From Methylibium petroleiphilum PM1 (GTDB lineage Bacteria > Pseudomonadota > Gammaproteobacteria > Burkholderiales > Burkholderiaceae_C), in assembly GCF_000015725.1 (NCBI RefSeq), contig NC_008825.1, positions 3,534,001 through 3,598,000 of the forward strand: a stretch of DNA of 64,000 nt, written 5' to 3'. The notes under the pieces are model-generated. The model was given only the letters and a program-made list of their open reading frames with translations, was not told where the DNA came from and did no database searches. A program made the translations under genes and the position numbers. Shown piece after piece: positions 38,758 to 48,392 of this stretch. Numbering within the stretch: position 1 is the stretch's first letter; each line of letters opens with the position of its first letter.

Positions 38758-40782
38758 TCACTTGTACAGCACCTCCGGCAACCACAGGCCGATGGCCGGG
38801 AACTGGTACAGCAGGATGATCGCGATGATCTGGATGCCCATGAAGGGCAGCATGCCGGCGAAGATCTGGTTCAAGGTCACGTGCTTCGGCGCCACGCCCT
38901 TCAGGTAGAACGCCGACATCGCCACCGGCGGGCTCAGGAAGGCGGTCTGCAGGTTCAGCGCCACCAGCAGGCCGAAGAACAGCGGGTCGACCCCGAAGTT
39001 GTCGAGCAGCGGAATGAAGATGGGCATGAAGATCACGATGATCTCGGTCCACTCCAGCGGCCAGCCGAGGATGAAGATGATGACCTGGCTCAGGATCAGG
39101 AACTGGGTCTTGGTGAGGTTCATGCCCAGCACCCAGTTCTCGACCAGCTCCTGGCCGCCCAGCAGCGCGAAGGCCGCCGAGAAGATGGCCGAACCGACGA
39201 ACAGCCAGCACACCATCGCGCTGGTCTTGGCGGTGAGGAAGACGCTCTCCTTCACCACCGTGAGGTTGAGCTGGCGGTAGGCCCCGGCGAGCAGGAAACC
39301 GCCGAGCGCACCGACCGCCGCCGCCTCGGTGGGCGTCGCCAGGCCGAAGACGATCGAGCCCAGCACCGCGGTGATCAGCACCAGCAGCGGGAAGAAGCTC
39401 GACAGCAGCATCTTGAAGACTTCGAGCCGGTTGAAGCTCAGCAGTGCGTAGTAGGCCAGCATCGCGACGGCCCCCACCGCCAGGCCGATCCAGTAGCCCT
39501 GCGGCGCCGGCCGGGTGGTGGCGGCCGCTTCGCCCGCGGCCGCCGCGGAGGCGGGCGGCGTGGCCACGGCGGCGGCCGGCTCGGACAGCGCCGCTGCCGG
39601 CTCCGCGACGGCCGCACTGGCCGACTCGCCCGCGCTCGCGGGCGGCTCCGACAGGCCGCCGTTGTCGGCCGGCGGCTCCTGCAGCCCCCCCGACGTCGGC
39701 GGCTCCTGCAGGCCGCCTCCCTCGTCGCTCGGCGGGGCCTGCAGGCCTCCGGTGCCTTCCGATTCGGCGGCGCTGCCGAACCCCATGGGCTGCAGCTCGG
39801 AGAAATCGTCGACCGGCGCCACGCGGGTCACGGTCTGGTAGCTCCACAGCGACACGGCGGCGAACAGGATCAGCGGCAGCAGCGTGATGAACAGCTGCTT
39901 GAGCAGGAAGCCCGTGCTGACGGCCTGGTTGCGCTTGCCCTTCAGCGCGCCCAGCAGCCAGGGCAGCGCTCGGCCCTCGCCGCGTGCACCGGCGCTCTGC
40001 AGCGGCTGCGGCAGCGGCACGAAGCGCTGCGCGGCTGTCAGCGGCGGCATCAGCGCCGGCTTGAGCTTGGCGAGGATGATCACGTAGAGGATGTACAGGC
40101 CCGCGAGCATGATCCCGGGGAAGAAGGCGCCCGCATACAACTGCACCACCGACACGCCGGCGGTCGCGCCGTAGACGATCAGCAGTACCGACGGCGGGAT
40201 CAGGATGCCCAGGCAGCCGCCGGCGGTGATGGCCCCGGCGGAGATCCGCACGTCGTAGCCGCCGCGCAGCATCTGCGGCAGCGCCAGCAGGCCCATCAGC
40301 GTGACCACCGCACCGACGATGCCGGTCGCGGTGGCGAACACCGCGCAGGTCACCAGCGTGGCGACCGCCAGCGAGCCCGGCACACGCGCCAGGGACAGGT
40401 GCAGGCTGCGGAACAGCTTCTCGATCAGGTTGGCGCGCTCGACCAGGTAGCCCATGAACACGAACAGCGGGATCGAGATGAGCACGTCGTTGCTCATCAC
40501 CGAGAAGGCGCGCTGCACCATCAGGTCGAGCGTCTGCTTCATCGCGCCGCCGGCCGTCTGCCCGCCGGAGTGGTAGGCGAAGAAGGCGAACAGCATGCCC
40601 ATGCCCATCAGCGTGAAGGCGGTCGGGAAGCCCAGCATGATGGCCACGACCACCAGCGACAGCATCAGCAGGCCATAGTGACCATTGGTCATGGTGTCGA
40701 CGCTCAGCACCATCGCCACCGCGGCGGCGACGATGATCGCCATCAGCGTGAAGCCGAACCACAGTTCCTTGCGCAGCTTCAT
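38758..40782 (-). CDS. TRAP transporter large permease (DctM-like) with repeat-bearing insert
   Basis: The ion-coupled channel subunit of a TRAP importer, inner membrane, about 12-13 spans. Landmarks are IPLFVFMGYLVERANLIEKLF, GGCLGILIPPSVLLIVYG in the first repeat and FGLATPTEAAAVGALGG and LSPPVAMSAFYLKG in the second. At 674 residues it is about 230 longer than ordinary DctM. The extra is a loop of roughly residues 245-440 containing one more hydrophobic segment and a Pro/Gly/Ala-rich stretch with four GGLQEPP-type repeats (345-381). It belongs to the mannitol/chloroaromatic (FcbT3-like) branch by similarity. The start overlaps the stop of the small permease (ATGA). Confidence 0.92.
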   Translation of the reverse strand: MKLRKELWFGFTLMAIIVAAAVAMVLSVDTMTNGHYGLLMLSLVVVAIMLGFPTAFTLMGMGMLFAFFAYHSGGQTAGGAMKQTLDLMVQRAFSVMSNDVLISIPLFVFMGYLVERANLIEKLFRSLHLSLARVPGSLAVATLVTCAVFATATGIVGAVVTLMGLLALPQMLRGGYDVRISAGAITAGGCLGILIPPSVLLIVYGATAGVSVVQLYAGAFFPGIMLAGLYILYVIILAKLKPALMPPLTAAQRFVPLPQPLQSAGARGEGRALPWLLGALKGKRNQAVSTGFLLKQLFITLLPLILFAAVSLWSYQTVTRVAPVDDFSELQPMGFGSAAESEGTGGLQAPPSDEGGGLQEPPTSGGLQEPPADNGGLSEPPASAGESASAAVAEPAAALSEPAAAVATPPASAAAAGEAAATTRPAPQGYWIGLAVGAVAMLAYYALLSFNRLEVFKMLLSSFFPLLVLITAVLGSIVFGLATPTEAAAVGALGGFLLAGAYRQLNLTVVKESVFLTAKTSAMVCWLFVGSAIFSAAFALLGGQELVENWVLGMNLTKTQFLILSQVIIFILGWPLEWTEIIVIFMPIFIPLLDNFGVDPLFFGLLVALNLQTAFLSPPVAMSAFYLKGVAPKHVTLNQIFAGMLPFMGIQIIAIILLYQFPAIGLWLPEVLYK
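39640..39750 (-). repeat. Tandem GGLQ/S-E-PP coding repeat in the TRAP permease
   Basis: Four heptad-like units GGLQAPP, GGLQEPP, GGLQEPP and GGLSEPP begin at residues 345, 356, 365 and 375 (periods 11, 9, 10), then an Ala/Pro-rich tract follows. Such tracts are prone to copy-number change. Confidence 0.85.
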
Positions 40783-41399
40783 GCCTTGCCGCCTTCCTTG
40801 ACGACGAACTTGTCGAGTGCCTCGATGTCGGCGTCCTTCACGTGCACCATCTCCTTGAGCTTGTCGACGTCGACTTCCTCGACGTCCTCCTCGCGCGACG
40901 GCCAGTCGCCTTCACGCAGGCAGATCACGCAGCGCACGATCTCCACCAGGCCCTGCAGCAGCAGCACGCCGCCGGCGAAGGGGATCACGAACTTGAACGG
41001 GTAGACCGGCAGCGGATCGGCGTTGAAGGTCTGCTCGCGGATGGAGAGCGAATCGTTGAAGTAGAACCAGCCGGCCCAGGTGAGCGCCACGATGCCCGGC
41101 AGGAAGAACACGATGTAGAGGATCAGGTCGATCGTGGCCTGCGTGCGCGGCCGGAAGAAGCCGTAGAGCACGTCGCCGCGCACGTGGCCCGCCTTGCTCA
41201 GCGTGTAGGCGCCGGCGCACATGAAGAGAGTGCCATACAGCATGATCTGGGCATCGAGCACCCAGGCATGCGGCTTGTTGAGCACATAGCGGGAGAACAC
41301 CTCCCAGCTGATCAACAGGGTCAATCCGACCACTGACCAGGCGAACAGCTTGCCGATCCAGGTGGAGAAACGATCGATCGCCAGCAGCAGGTTCTGCAT
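40779..41399 (-). CDS. TRAP transporter small permease (DctQ-like)
   Basis: A 206-residue inner-membrane subunit with four spans (WSVVGLTLLISWEVFSRYVL, IMLYGTLFMCAGAYTL, LILYIVFFLPGIVALTWAGWF, FVIPFAGGVLLLQGLVEIV). Family hallmarks are the arginine in FSRYVLNKPHAW and GHVRGDVLY. The C-terminus is an acidic cytosolic tail (EEDVEEVDVDKLKEM) longer than usual. AGGAA lies 6 bases before the ATG; the stop overlaps the large permease start. Confidence 0.92.
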   Translation of the reverse strand: MQNLLLAIDRFSTWIGKLFAWSVVGLTLLISWEVFSRYVLNKPHAWVLDAQIMLYGTLFMCAGAYTLSKAGHVRGDVLYGFFRPRTQATIDLILYIVFFLPGIVALTWAGWFYFNDSLSIREQTFNADPLPVYPFKFVIPFAGGVLLLQGLVEIVRCVICLREGDWPSREEDVEEVDVDKLKEMVHVKDADIEALDKFVVKEGGKA

Positions 41400-41433
41400 C
41401 AGGCTTCCTAGAAAAAACGTCCGGACAAACGAG

Positions 41434-41460
41434 CGGGGGCGCCGCTCTGCGGCGCCCCCG
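41434..41460 (-). promoter_or_regulatory. Strong hairpin between TRAP binding-protein and permease genes
   Basis: A perfect 12-pair stem (CGGGGGCGCCGC / GCGGCGCCCCCG) with a 3-base loop lies in the 86-base gap after the binding-protein gene. A T6 run occurs only about 16 bases later, so this is more likely a transcript-stabilising or partly attenuating structure than a full terminator. It would allow more binding protein than permease. Confidence 0.7.
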
Positions 41461-41485
41461 GATGTCGCTCAGATCACTGGGGCGC

Positions 41486-42604
41486 TCAGGCCTTCTTGGC
41501 GCCGAAATAATGGTTGTAGGCCATCTTGAAGTCAACCGTGTAATCGTTCCACCATTGACCGGCGCGCGCGGCGAAGGCTTTCTGCGAATCGATCACCTTC
41601 TGGAACAGCGGGTTCTCGCCGCCCTTCTTGGCGATGATCTTGTCCCAGGCAGCGAGCTGCGCGCGCAGGATCGCGTCGGGCGTCTTGTAGAACTTCACGC
41701 CGGCCTTCTTCAGCTCGCCGTAGTCGAGCGAATTGCGGTGCGCGGCCTTCCAGCTCATGTCGGCGCTGGCGGCCTGCACGCCGTAGTCGACGATCGCCTT
41801 CAGCTCGGCCGGCAGCGCGTCGAGCTTGCCCTTGTTGAACAGGATCTCGAACTGCTCGCCGCTCTGGTGGAAGCTCTGCAGCATGCAGTTCTTCACCACG
41901 TCGGGGAAGCCGAGCAGGCGGTCGGAGCTGGCGTTGTTGAACTCGGCACCGTCGATCAGGCCGCGGTCCAGCGCCGGCACGATCTCGCCACCCGGCAGCG
42001 GGTTCACCGCGGCGCCCATGTCGGTGTACATGTCCACCGCCAGGCCGACGGTGCGGAACTTGGTGCCCTTGATGTCCTCGAGCTTGCCGATCGGCTTCTT
42101 GAACCAGCCGAAGGGCTGCGTCGGCATCGGGCCATACAGGTAGGACACGACGTCCATGTTCAGGCTCTTGTAGATCTCGGCCAGCAGTTCCTTGCCGCCG
42201 CCGTAGTTGTGCCAGGCCAGCAGCATGTTGGGGTCCATGCCGAAGGACGGGCCCGAACCCCACAGCGCCAGCGCCGAGTTCTTGCCGTAGTGGTAGGCCA
42301 CGACGCCGTGACCGCCGTCGAGCGTGCCCTTGTTGACAGCTTCCAGCAGCTGGAAGGCCGGCACCACCGAACCCGCCGGCAGCACCTCGATCTTCAGCCG
42401 GCCACCGGCCATGTTGTTGACCTTGGTGGCGAAGTCCTGCGCGTACTCGTGGAAGATGTCCTTCGAGGGCCAGGTGCTCTGGAAGCGCAGCGCGGTGGTC
42501 TGCGCGACCGACACCATCGGGGCGGCCATCGCGGTGGCGCCGACGGCACCGGCGGAAGCCTTCTTGAGGAAGCGACGACGTTGCGGGGCGGTCTTCTGGG
42601 TCAT
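41486..42604 (-). CDS. TRAP transporter periplasmic binding protein (DctP-like), Tat-exported
   Basis: Solute receptor of the TRAP system, 372 residues from the ATG at 42604. That start has AGGAG at 6 bases; the ATG two codons earlier would abut the same site. The N-terminus has a twin-arginine signal (RRRFLKK, 9-15, then a hydrophobic stretch to VSVAQT). The mature protein matches the mannitol/chloroaromatic group (GPSFGMDPNMLLAWHNYGGG, GLIDGAEFNNASSDRLLGFPDV). The arginine that normally salt-bridges a carboxylate lies in KFRTVGLAVDMY, so an organic acid is likely. First gene of the transporter operon. Confidence 0.93.
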   Translation of the reverse strand: MTQKTAPQRRRFLKKASAGAVGATAMAAPMVSVAQTTALRFQSTWPSKDIFHEYAQDFATKVNNMAGGRLKIEVLPAGSVVPAFQLLEAVNKGTLDGGHGVVAYHYGKNSALALWGSGPSFGMDPNMLLAWHNYGGGKELLAEIYKSLNMDVVSYLYGPMPTQPFGWFKKPIGKLEDIKGTKFRTVGLAVDMYTDMGAAVNPLPGGEIVPALDRGLIDGAEFNNASSDRLLGFPDVVKNCMLQSFHQSGEQFEILFNKGKLDALPAELKAIVDYGVQAASADMSWKAAHRNSLDYGELKKAGVKFYKTPDAILRAQLAAWDKIIAKKGGENPLFQKVIDSQKAFAARAGQWWNDYTVDFKMAYNHYFGAKKA

Positions 42605-42714
42605 GGACATCTCCTGATTGGGGCACTAACGACGGGTTCGCGACAGCCAACCCGGGTCTGTTTGAAAGCTCACCGATGGTAAGGAGCGCCCTCGCGGGCC
42701 GCCGCTGTCGTTAA

Positions 42715-42731
42715 CCCCATACGTAGTTCCC
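42715..42731. promoter_or_regulatory. TACGTA-centred motif upstream of the TRAP operon
   Basis: CCCCATACGTAGTTCCC lies about 110 bases before the binding-protein start, in the 170-base gap that should hold the operon promoter. The centre TACGTA is palindromic and flanked by CGTT and AACG. No convincing -35/-10 pair was recognised nearby. Confidence 0.35.
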
Positions 42732-42774
42732 GCAACGCGACCGGACCCGGACGCGCACTGGAAACGGCCCGCCT

Positions 42775-43428
42775 TCAGCCCGCGCCGCGGGCGCTCGCGA
42801 GACGCGCCGCGAGCAGCAGGAAGAGCCCGCCGCCGAGCGCCTGCAGCGCCCGCCGCAGCGCCGGCGCCACCCGGCCCCGCACCCGGTCGGTCAGCAGGGC
42901 GACGAGCAGCAGCCAGCTCACGCCGCTCAGGTTGAACAACAGGCCGAGCAGCAGGAAGGCCGGCAGCGGCAGGCCGGCATGCACGTCGACGAACTGCGGC
43001 ACGAAGGCCAGGAAGAACAGCCCGACCTTGGGGTTCAGCAGGTTGGTCAGCAACCCGGCGGTGAACGATTGGCGCAGCGTCGGGAGCGGCGCCACCGTCT
43101 GGTCCGACGCCTCGGCCGCGGCATCGGCCCCGCGCCACGCCGCGCGCAGCATCTGCAAGCCCAGCCAGGCCAGATAGAGGGCGCCGGCCCACTTGAGCGC
43201 GTCGAAGGCCCAGCGCGACGCGGCCAGCACCGCGGCCACGCCCAGCGCGGCCGCGACCGCGTGGCCCATGCAGCCCAGGCCGACGCCGAAGGCGCCCGCC
43301 ACGCCATGGCGCCAGCCGCCGCGCGCGCTGCGGCTCATGACGTACAGCGTATCGGCACCGGGCGTGAGGTTGAGCACCAGGCTGGTCAGCATGAACAGCC
43401 CGAGGTCGTGGATGCCGAGGCTGCTCAA
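42775..43428 (-). CDS. LysE/RhtB-family exporter
   Basis: A six-span inner-membrane exporter of amino acids or related solutes, 217 residues. The first span has the family motif NLTPGADTLYVMSR, and later LLTNLLNPKVGLFFLAFVPQFV matches the second conserved block. A TTG start at 43428 is chosen: it gives the usual N-terminus (SLGIHDLGLFMLTSLVLNLTPG) and overlaps the thiolase stop as TTGA. The first ATG (43392) would remove half of span 1. Substrate unknown. Confidence 0.85.
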   Translation of the reverse strand: MSSLGIHDLGLFMLTSLVLNLTPGADTLYVMSRSARGGWRHGVAGAFGVGLGCMGHAVAAALGVAAVLAASRWAFDALKWAGALYLAWLGLQMLRAAWRGADAAAEASDQTVAPLPTLRQSFTAGLLTNLLNPKVGLFFLAFVPQFVDVHAGLPLPAFLLLGLLFNLSGVSWLLLVALLTDRVRGRVAPALRRALQALGGGLFLLLAARLASARGAG

Positions 43429-44609
43429 GGCAGCTCGACCGCCAGTGCCGTGGCCTCGCCGCCGCCGATGCACAGCGCCGCCACGCCACGCCGCAGCCCG
43501 CGCCGCTGCAGCGCGCCCAGCAGCGTCACGACGATGCGGGCCCCCGACGCGCCGATCGGGTGGCCCAGCGCGCAGGCCCCGCCGTGCACGTTGACACGCT
43601 CGTGCGGCAGCTCGAAATCGGTCATCGCCGCCATCGTCACCGCGGCGAAGGCCTCGTTGATCTCCCACAGGTCGACGTCGCGCACCGACCAGCCGGTCTT
43701 CTGCAGCACCTTGCGGATCGCGCCGGCCGGCGCGGTGGAGAACCAGGCCGGCGCCTGCGCATGCACCGCGTGCGCGCGCAGCACGGCGATCGGCGCGAGG
43801 CCGCGCGCGCGGGCGGTGGAGGCACGCATCAGCACCAGCGCCGCGGCGCCGTCGGAGATGCTCGACGAGGTGGCGGCGGTGATCGTGCCGTCCTTGCCGA
43901 AGGCCGGCTTCAGCGCCGTGATCTTGTCGAGCTTGGCCTTGAAGGGCTGCTCGTCGCGGTCGACGGTCACGTCGCCCGCCCTGCCGGCCAGCGTGACCGG
44001 CGCGATCTCCCAGTCGAAGCTGCCGTCGTTGTGGGCCGCGATCGCGCGCTGCGTCGACGCCACCGCGAACGCGTCCATCGCCTCGCGCCGGAAGCTGTAA
44101 TAGCTGACGCACTGTTCGGCGAATACGCCCATCGACTTGCCGCGCTCGTAGGCGTCCTCCAGGCCGTCGAGCGCCATGTGGTCGTACAGCACCGCCGCGC
44201 CGTACTTCAGCCCCTTGCGCACGAAGCTCAGGTGCGGTGCGTTCGTCATGCTCTCCATGCCGCCGGCCACCACCACCTCGGCCGAGCCGGCCGCCAGCAT
44301 GTCATGGCCGAACATCAGCGCGCGCATGCCGGAGCCGCACATCTTCGACAGCGTCACCGCGCCGGCCGAGTCCGGAAGGCCGGCCTTGCGCGCCGCCTGG
44401 CGGGCCGGCGCCTGGCCCTGGCCCGCCATCAGGCAATTGCCCATCAGCACCTCGTCGACGGCGTCGCCCGGCACGCCGGCGCGTTCGACCGCGGCGCGGA
44501 TCGCGACGGCGCCCAGTTCCCAGGCCGCCAGCGCCGCCAGGTCGCCGAGCAACCCGCCGATCGGCGTTCGCGCAGCCGACACGATCACGACCGGATCATC
44601 GGTGGACAT
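43425..44609 (-). CDS. Acetyl-CoA C-acetyltransferase (thiolase)
   Basis: Degradative/biosynthetic thiolase, 394 residues, interconverting acetoacetyl-CoA and two acetyl-CoA. Catalytic residues are visible: Cys 91 in LSKMCGSGM, the His in CALGHPIGASG and the Cys in LCIGGGEA. Also NEAFAAV. It could take acetoacetate from leucine breakdown after activation, feed PHB synthesis, or serve fatty-acid oxidation; no phaB or other such gene is adjacent. It starts 20 bases after aceK and its stop overlaps the LysE-type start. Confidence 0.94.
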   Translation of the reverse strand: MSTDDPVVIVSAARTPIGGLLGDLAALAAWELGAVAIRAAVERAGVPGDAVDEVLMGNCLMAGQGQAPARQAARKAGLPDSAGAVTLSKMCGSGMRALMFGHDMLAAGSAEVVVAGGMESMTNAPHLSFVRKGLKYGAAVLYDHMALDGLEDAYERGKSMGVFAEQCVSYYSFRREAMDAFAVASTQRAIAAHNDGSFDWEIAPVTLAGRAGDVTVDRDEQPFKAKLDKITALKPAFGKDGTITAATSSSISDGAAALVLMRASTARARGLAPIAVLRAHAVHAQAPAWFSTAPAGAIRKVLQKTGWSVRDVDLWEINEAFAAVTMAAMTDFELPHERVNVHGGACALGHPIGASGARIVVTLLGALQRRGLRRGVAALCIGGGEATALAVELP

Positions 44610-44629
44610 GGCAAGACTCCTTCACAGGA

Positions 44630-46486
44630 TCAGATGGGGTTGTGGCCGAGCTGCGTGGTCGCCGACGCCGGATGCAGCGACACCGCCTCGGCGTCGAGGC
44701 TGCCGAAGCCCAGCCCCAGCGGCCGGCGGAAGCGCTTGTGCGGGTCGTAGGGGAAGACGTCGTGCACGTAGCCGCCGGCGATGCGGTCCTTGCGGCCCTG
44801 CCAGAACGCCGGATCCAGCAGCTCGGCATGGTGCTGCATGAACACCTCGCGCACCGTCGGGTTGCCGAGCAGGAAAGGGCCGAAGGTCTCGGGGAACACG
44901 TCCTTGGGACCGACCGAATACCAGATGTCGCCCGACATCTCCTCCTCTTCGGTACGCGGCTCGGGCACCTTGCGGAAGTTGCAGTCGGTCAGGTACTCGA
45001 TCTCGTCGTAGTCGTAGAACACCACCTTGCCGTGGCGCGTGACGCCGAAGTTCTTCCACAGCATGTCGCCGGGGAAGATGTTGGCCGCCACCAGGTCCTT
45101 GATGGCGTTGCCGTACTCGATGACGGCATGCTTCATCTGCTCGGGCGTGGCCTCCTGCAGGTAGATGTTGAGCGGGATCATGCGCCGCTCGATGTACAGG
45201 TGCTTGAGCACCAGGCTGTCGCCCTCCTCCTCCAGCAGGCTGGGGCAGAAGTGACGGATCTCCTCGATCAGCTCGGGCTCGAAGCGCTGGCGCGGGAAGG
45301 CCACGTTGCTGTACTCCAGCGAGTCGGCCATGCGGCCCACCCGGTCGTGCGTCTTCACCAGCTGGTACTTGCTCTGGATCAGCTCGCGCGTGGTGTCCTT
45401 CTGCGGCGGGTAGAAATCCTTGATGACCTTGAACACGAACGGGAAGCTCGGCAGGTCGAACACCAGCATCACCATGCCCTTGATGCCGGGCGCGATGCGG
45501 AAGCTGTCCGAAGAGTGGCGCAGGTGATAGAGGAAGTCGCGGTAGAACTGGTTCTTGCCCTGTTTCTGCAGGCCCAGCGCGTTGTACAGCTCCCAGCGCG
45601 GCTTGCGCGGCATCAGCGAACGAAGGAACTGCACGTAGGCCGACGGGATCTCCATGTCGACCAGGAAGTAGGCGCGCGCGAAGCTGAACAGCAGCAGCAG
45701 CTCGTCCTCGCCGAACAGCGCGGTGTCGATGGTCAGCAGTTCGCGCGAGTTGTGCAACACGGGCAGCGCGAAGCCGGTCTCGCGAAAGCCGTTGATGACC
45801 TTGCCGACGATGTAGGCGCCCTTGTTGCGGAAGAACAGCGAGGCCAGCACCTGGATCTGGAAGTTGGCGCTGAGCTTGACGTCGCCGAACTGGTTGCGAA
45901 ACGCCTGCAGCACGTAGTCGATGTCGCGCCCCAGGTCCTCGAACTCGCGCTGGAGCTGGTAGTTGTCGACGATGCGCAGCAGCGTCTCGCGCAACCCCTC
46001 GGCCGAGCCCGGCCGGCTCGGGTAGTAGGCGCGGTAGGTCGGCAGCGAGTCCGGCTCCTCGTTCTCGATGTACTCGGTGCTGACCGCCGGGCGCACGAAG
46101 ATGAAGTCGTTGCGAAAGTAGCTGCGGTGCAGGATCTTGGTGGTGACCGAGTTGAAGAAGGTCTCGGCCAGCTCGGGCTGGTGGTGGTTGATCAGCAGGC
46201 CGATGTAATACAGCTTCACCTGCTGCCAGGTCTCCTCGGACAGCGAGCTGGCGCGGAATTCGTTCTCCAGCCGCTCCGCGGCCTCGTCGACGCGCAGGTC
46301 GTAGAACTCGATGCGCTCGCGCTGCGCGCGTTGCTGGCCGTGCCAGTCGGCCGCCTCGAAGCGCTGCTTGGCCTCGGCGCTGGTCTGGCGGAAAAGCTTG
46401 TAGTGGCGGTTGAAGCCGTCGAGCAGCGCCTGGGCGATGTCGAAGGCGCGCGGGTCGTTCAGGGTGGTGACGAAGCTGCCCGCCAT
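44630..46486 (-). CDS. aceK: Isocitrate dehydrogenase kinase/phosphatase
   Basis: Bifunctional enzyme that switches isocitrate dehydrogenase off and on to direct carbon into the glyoxylate bypass. The 618 residues match AceK throughout: N-terminal helical regulatory domain ([19 protein letters not shown]), kinase lobe with [38 protein letters not shown], and the catalytic part [43 protein letters not shown]. It begins by TGATG overlap with the carbonic anhydrase stop. aceA/aceB are not in this window. Confidence 0.96.
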   Translation of the reverse strand: MAGSFVTTLNDPRAFDIAQALLDGFNRHYKLFRQTSAEAKQRFEAADWHGQQRAQRERIEFYDLRVDEAAERLENEFRASSLSEETWQQVKLYYIGLLINHHQPELAETFFNSVTTKILHRSYFRNDFIFVRPAVSTEYIENEEPDSLPTYRAYYPSRPGSAEGLRETLLRIVDNYQLQREFEDLGRDIDYVLQAFRNQFGDVKLSANFQIQVLASLFFRNKGAYIVGKVINGFRETGFALPVLHNSRELLTIDTALFGEDELLLLFSFARAYFLVDMEIPSAYVQFLRSLMPRKPRWELYNALGLQKQGKNQFYRDFLYHLRHSSDSFRIAPGIKGMVMLVFDLPSFPFVFKVIKDFYPPQKDTTRELIQSKYQLVKTHDRVGRMADSLEYSNVAFPRQRFEPELIEEIRHFCPSLLEEEGDSLVLKHLYIERRMIPLNIYLQEATPEQMKHAVIEYGNAIKDLVAANIFPGDMLWKNFGVTRHGKVVFYDYDEIEYLTDCNFRKVPEPRTEEEEMSGDIWYSVGPKDVFPETFGPFLLGNPTVREVFMQHHAELLDPAFWQGRKDRIAGGYVHDVFPYDPHKRFRRPLGLGFGSLDAEAVSLHPASATTQLGHNPI

Positions 46487-47157
46487 CAGGCGACCCCCCG
46501 GGCGTCGTAGCGCGCCTTCACCGTGGCGAGCGCCCGCTGGTAGGCGGGGATCACCGCGTCGGCGCTGTCGACCGTCATCGTCAGGTCCTCGAGCAGACCG
46601 TTGTGCAGACCGTAGAACCAGCCGTGGATGACGACCTGCTGGCTGCGCTGCCAGGCGTCCTGCACGACGGTGGTGCTGCACAGGTTGAGCGCCTGCTCGA
46701 CGACGTTGAGCTCGCACAGCGCGTTGACGCGGTCGATCTCGCGCACGCCGTCGAGCCAGGTCTGGTGCTTGTTGCGCACGTCCTGCACGTGGCGCAGCCA
46801 GTTGTCGGCCACGCCGACACGGCGGTCGGCCAGCGCCGCGGCCACGCCGCCGCAGCCGGAGTGGCCGACGACGATCAGGTGCTGCACCTTCAGCATGTCG
46901 ATCGCGAACTGCACGACGGACAGGCAGTTGAGGTCGGAATGCACCACCACGTTGGCGACGTTGCGGTGCACGAACAGCTCGCCGGGCAGCAAGCCGACCA
47001 GGTCGTTGGCCGGCACGCGGCTGTCGGCGCAGCCAATCCACAGGTACTGCGGCGACTGCTGCTTGAGCAGCCGCGAGAAGAAGCCGGGTTCGCGCACCTC
47101 GGTCTGCTTGGCCCACTCGCGGTTGTTGTCGAACAGCTCTTTCAGGTCGGTGGTCAT
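46486..47157 (-). CDS. can: Beta-class carbonic anhydrase
   Basis: Zinc enzyme interconverting CO2 and bicarbonate, 223 residues. Zinc ligands and partners are C43, D45, R47 (GCADSR) and H99, C102 (VGHSGCGG). GAGGAG lies 7-8 bases before the ATG. It shares 1 base with the aceK start, so the two are translationally linked; bicarbonate supply for carboxylases such as LiuBD is a plausible but unproven use. Confidence 0.96.
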   Translation of the reverse strand: MTTDLKELFDNNREWAKQTEVREPGFFSRLLKQQSPQYLWIGCADSRVPANDLVGLLPGELFVHRNVANVVVHSDLNCLSVVQFAIDMLKVQHLIVVGHSGCGGVAAALADRRVGVADNWLRHVQDVRNKHQTWLDGVREIDRVNALCELNVVEQALNLCSTTVVQDAWQRSQQVVIHGWFYGLHNGLLEDLTMTVDSADAVIPAYQRALATVKARYDARGVA

Positions 47158-47276
47158 GCTTCGGCTCCTCTTTGCCACAATTTTACGCAGGCGCCCCCTG
47201 ACGCGTCGGCGACCGACCGGTCCCGGCGTTTGCGTTAACGTGCCACCGGACTTCACGGCGGCGAGCCCGACCTGCG

Positions 47277-48365
47277 ATGAACGCTCTCGAACACCAATTG
47301 GGCTACCCGTTCGGCGATGCCCTGCCCGCGCTGGGCGACGCCCTCGACGTCGCCCCGGGCGTGAAGTGGGTGCGGATGCGGCTGCCGTTCGCGCTGGACC
47401 ACATCAACCTCTGGCTGCTGCGCGACCGGCTCGAGAGTCCGGACGGCCCGGTGGAAGGCTGGGCCATCGTCGACTGCGGCATCGGCGACGACACCACCCG
47501 CGCCGCATGGGAGCAGGTGTTCGCCGACCACCTGGACGGCCTGCCGGTGCTGCGCGTGATCGTGACCCACATGCACCCGGACCACATCGGTCTGGCCGAC
47601 TGGCTGACCACGCGCTGGAGCGTGATCGGGCGCGACTGCCCGCTGTGGATCAGTGCGACCGACTGGAACGCGGCTCGGATCGCCTGCCGCAGCACCACCG
47701 GCGTCGGCGGCGACGAAGCGGCAGCCCACTTCGCGCGCCATGGCGTGACCGACGCCGACGCGCTGCAGAAGATCCGCCGGCGCTCGAACTACTACGCCTC
47801 GATGGTGCCGTCGGTGCCGCAGCGCTACCACCGCCTGCTCGACGGCGAGACGCTGCGCGTCGGGGACCATGGCTGGCGTTGCCACGTCGGCTACGGCCAT
47901 GCGCCGGAGCACATCGCGCTGCATTGCGAGGCGCTCGGCGTGCTGATCTCGGGTGACATGGTGCTGCCGCGCATCAGCACCAACGTCAGCGTGCTCGACT
48001 TCGAACCCGAGGCCGACCCGCTGCGGCTCTACCTCGAGTCGATCGAGCGGATGCGCGCGCTGCCGCCCGACACGCTGGTGCTGCCGGCCCATGGCCGCCC
48101 CTTCACCGGCCTTCACACCCGCGTCGACCAGTTGCGCGACCACCATGCCGAACGCTTCGCCGACGTGCTGGCCGCCTGCGCCGCCGCCCCGAAGACGGCG
48201 ACCGAGCTGCTGCCGGTGCTGTTCAAGCGCCCGCTCGACCTGCACCAGACCACCTTCGCGCTGGGCGAGGCGATCGCCCACCTGCACGCGCTGTGGTTCG
48301 ACGGGCGGCTGGTGCGTCAGGTGGACCGTGCGAGTGGCGTCTACCGCTTCGCCGTCGCCGGCTGA
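47277..48365 (+). CDS. Metallo-beta-lactamase fold hydrolase
   Basis: A 362-residue MBL-fold protein with the dinuclear metal motif HMHPDH (H98, H100, D102, H103), a later histidine in GYGHAPEH, the aspartate in LISGDMVLP and the last ligand in LPAHGRPF. The C-terminal 90 residues form the winged helix common to the LACTB2/RNase-like and thioesterase-like hydrolases. Probable small-molecule hydrolase (thioester or lactone type); the substrate is unknown. It is divergent from carbonic anhydrase and converges with the GntR gene. Confidence 0.88.
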   Translation: MNALEHQLGYPFGDALPALGDALDVAPGVKWVRMRLPFALDHINLWLLRDRLESPDGPVEGWAIVDCGIGDDTTRAAWEQVFADHLDGLPVLRVIVTHMHPDHIGLADWLTTRWSVIGRDCPLWISATDWNAARIACRSTTGVGGDEAAAHFARHGVTDADALQKIRRRSNYYASMVPSVPQRYHRLLDGETLRVGDHGWRCHVGYGHAPEHIALHCEALGVLISGDMVLPRISTNVSVLDFEPEADPLRLYLESIERMRALPPDTLVLPAHGRPFTGLHTRVDQLRDHHAERFADVLAACAAAPKTATELLPVLFKRPLDLHQTTFALGEAIAHLHALWFDGRLVRQVDRASGVYRFAVAG

Positions 48366-48392
48366 CGAGAACGGCCCGACCCGCACCACCCG

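Noticed and set aside
39640-39750. Repeat tract as CRISPR or non-coding satellite
   Set aside because: Units are 27-33 bases, contiguous, in frame inside the permease and without spacers.
41434-41460. Hairpin as a full intrinsic terminator
   Set aside because: No T-run directly after the stem, and the downstream permease genes need the same transcript.
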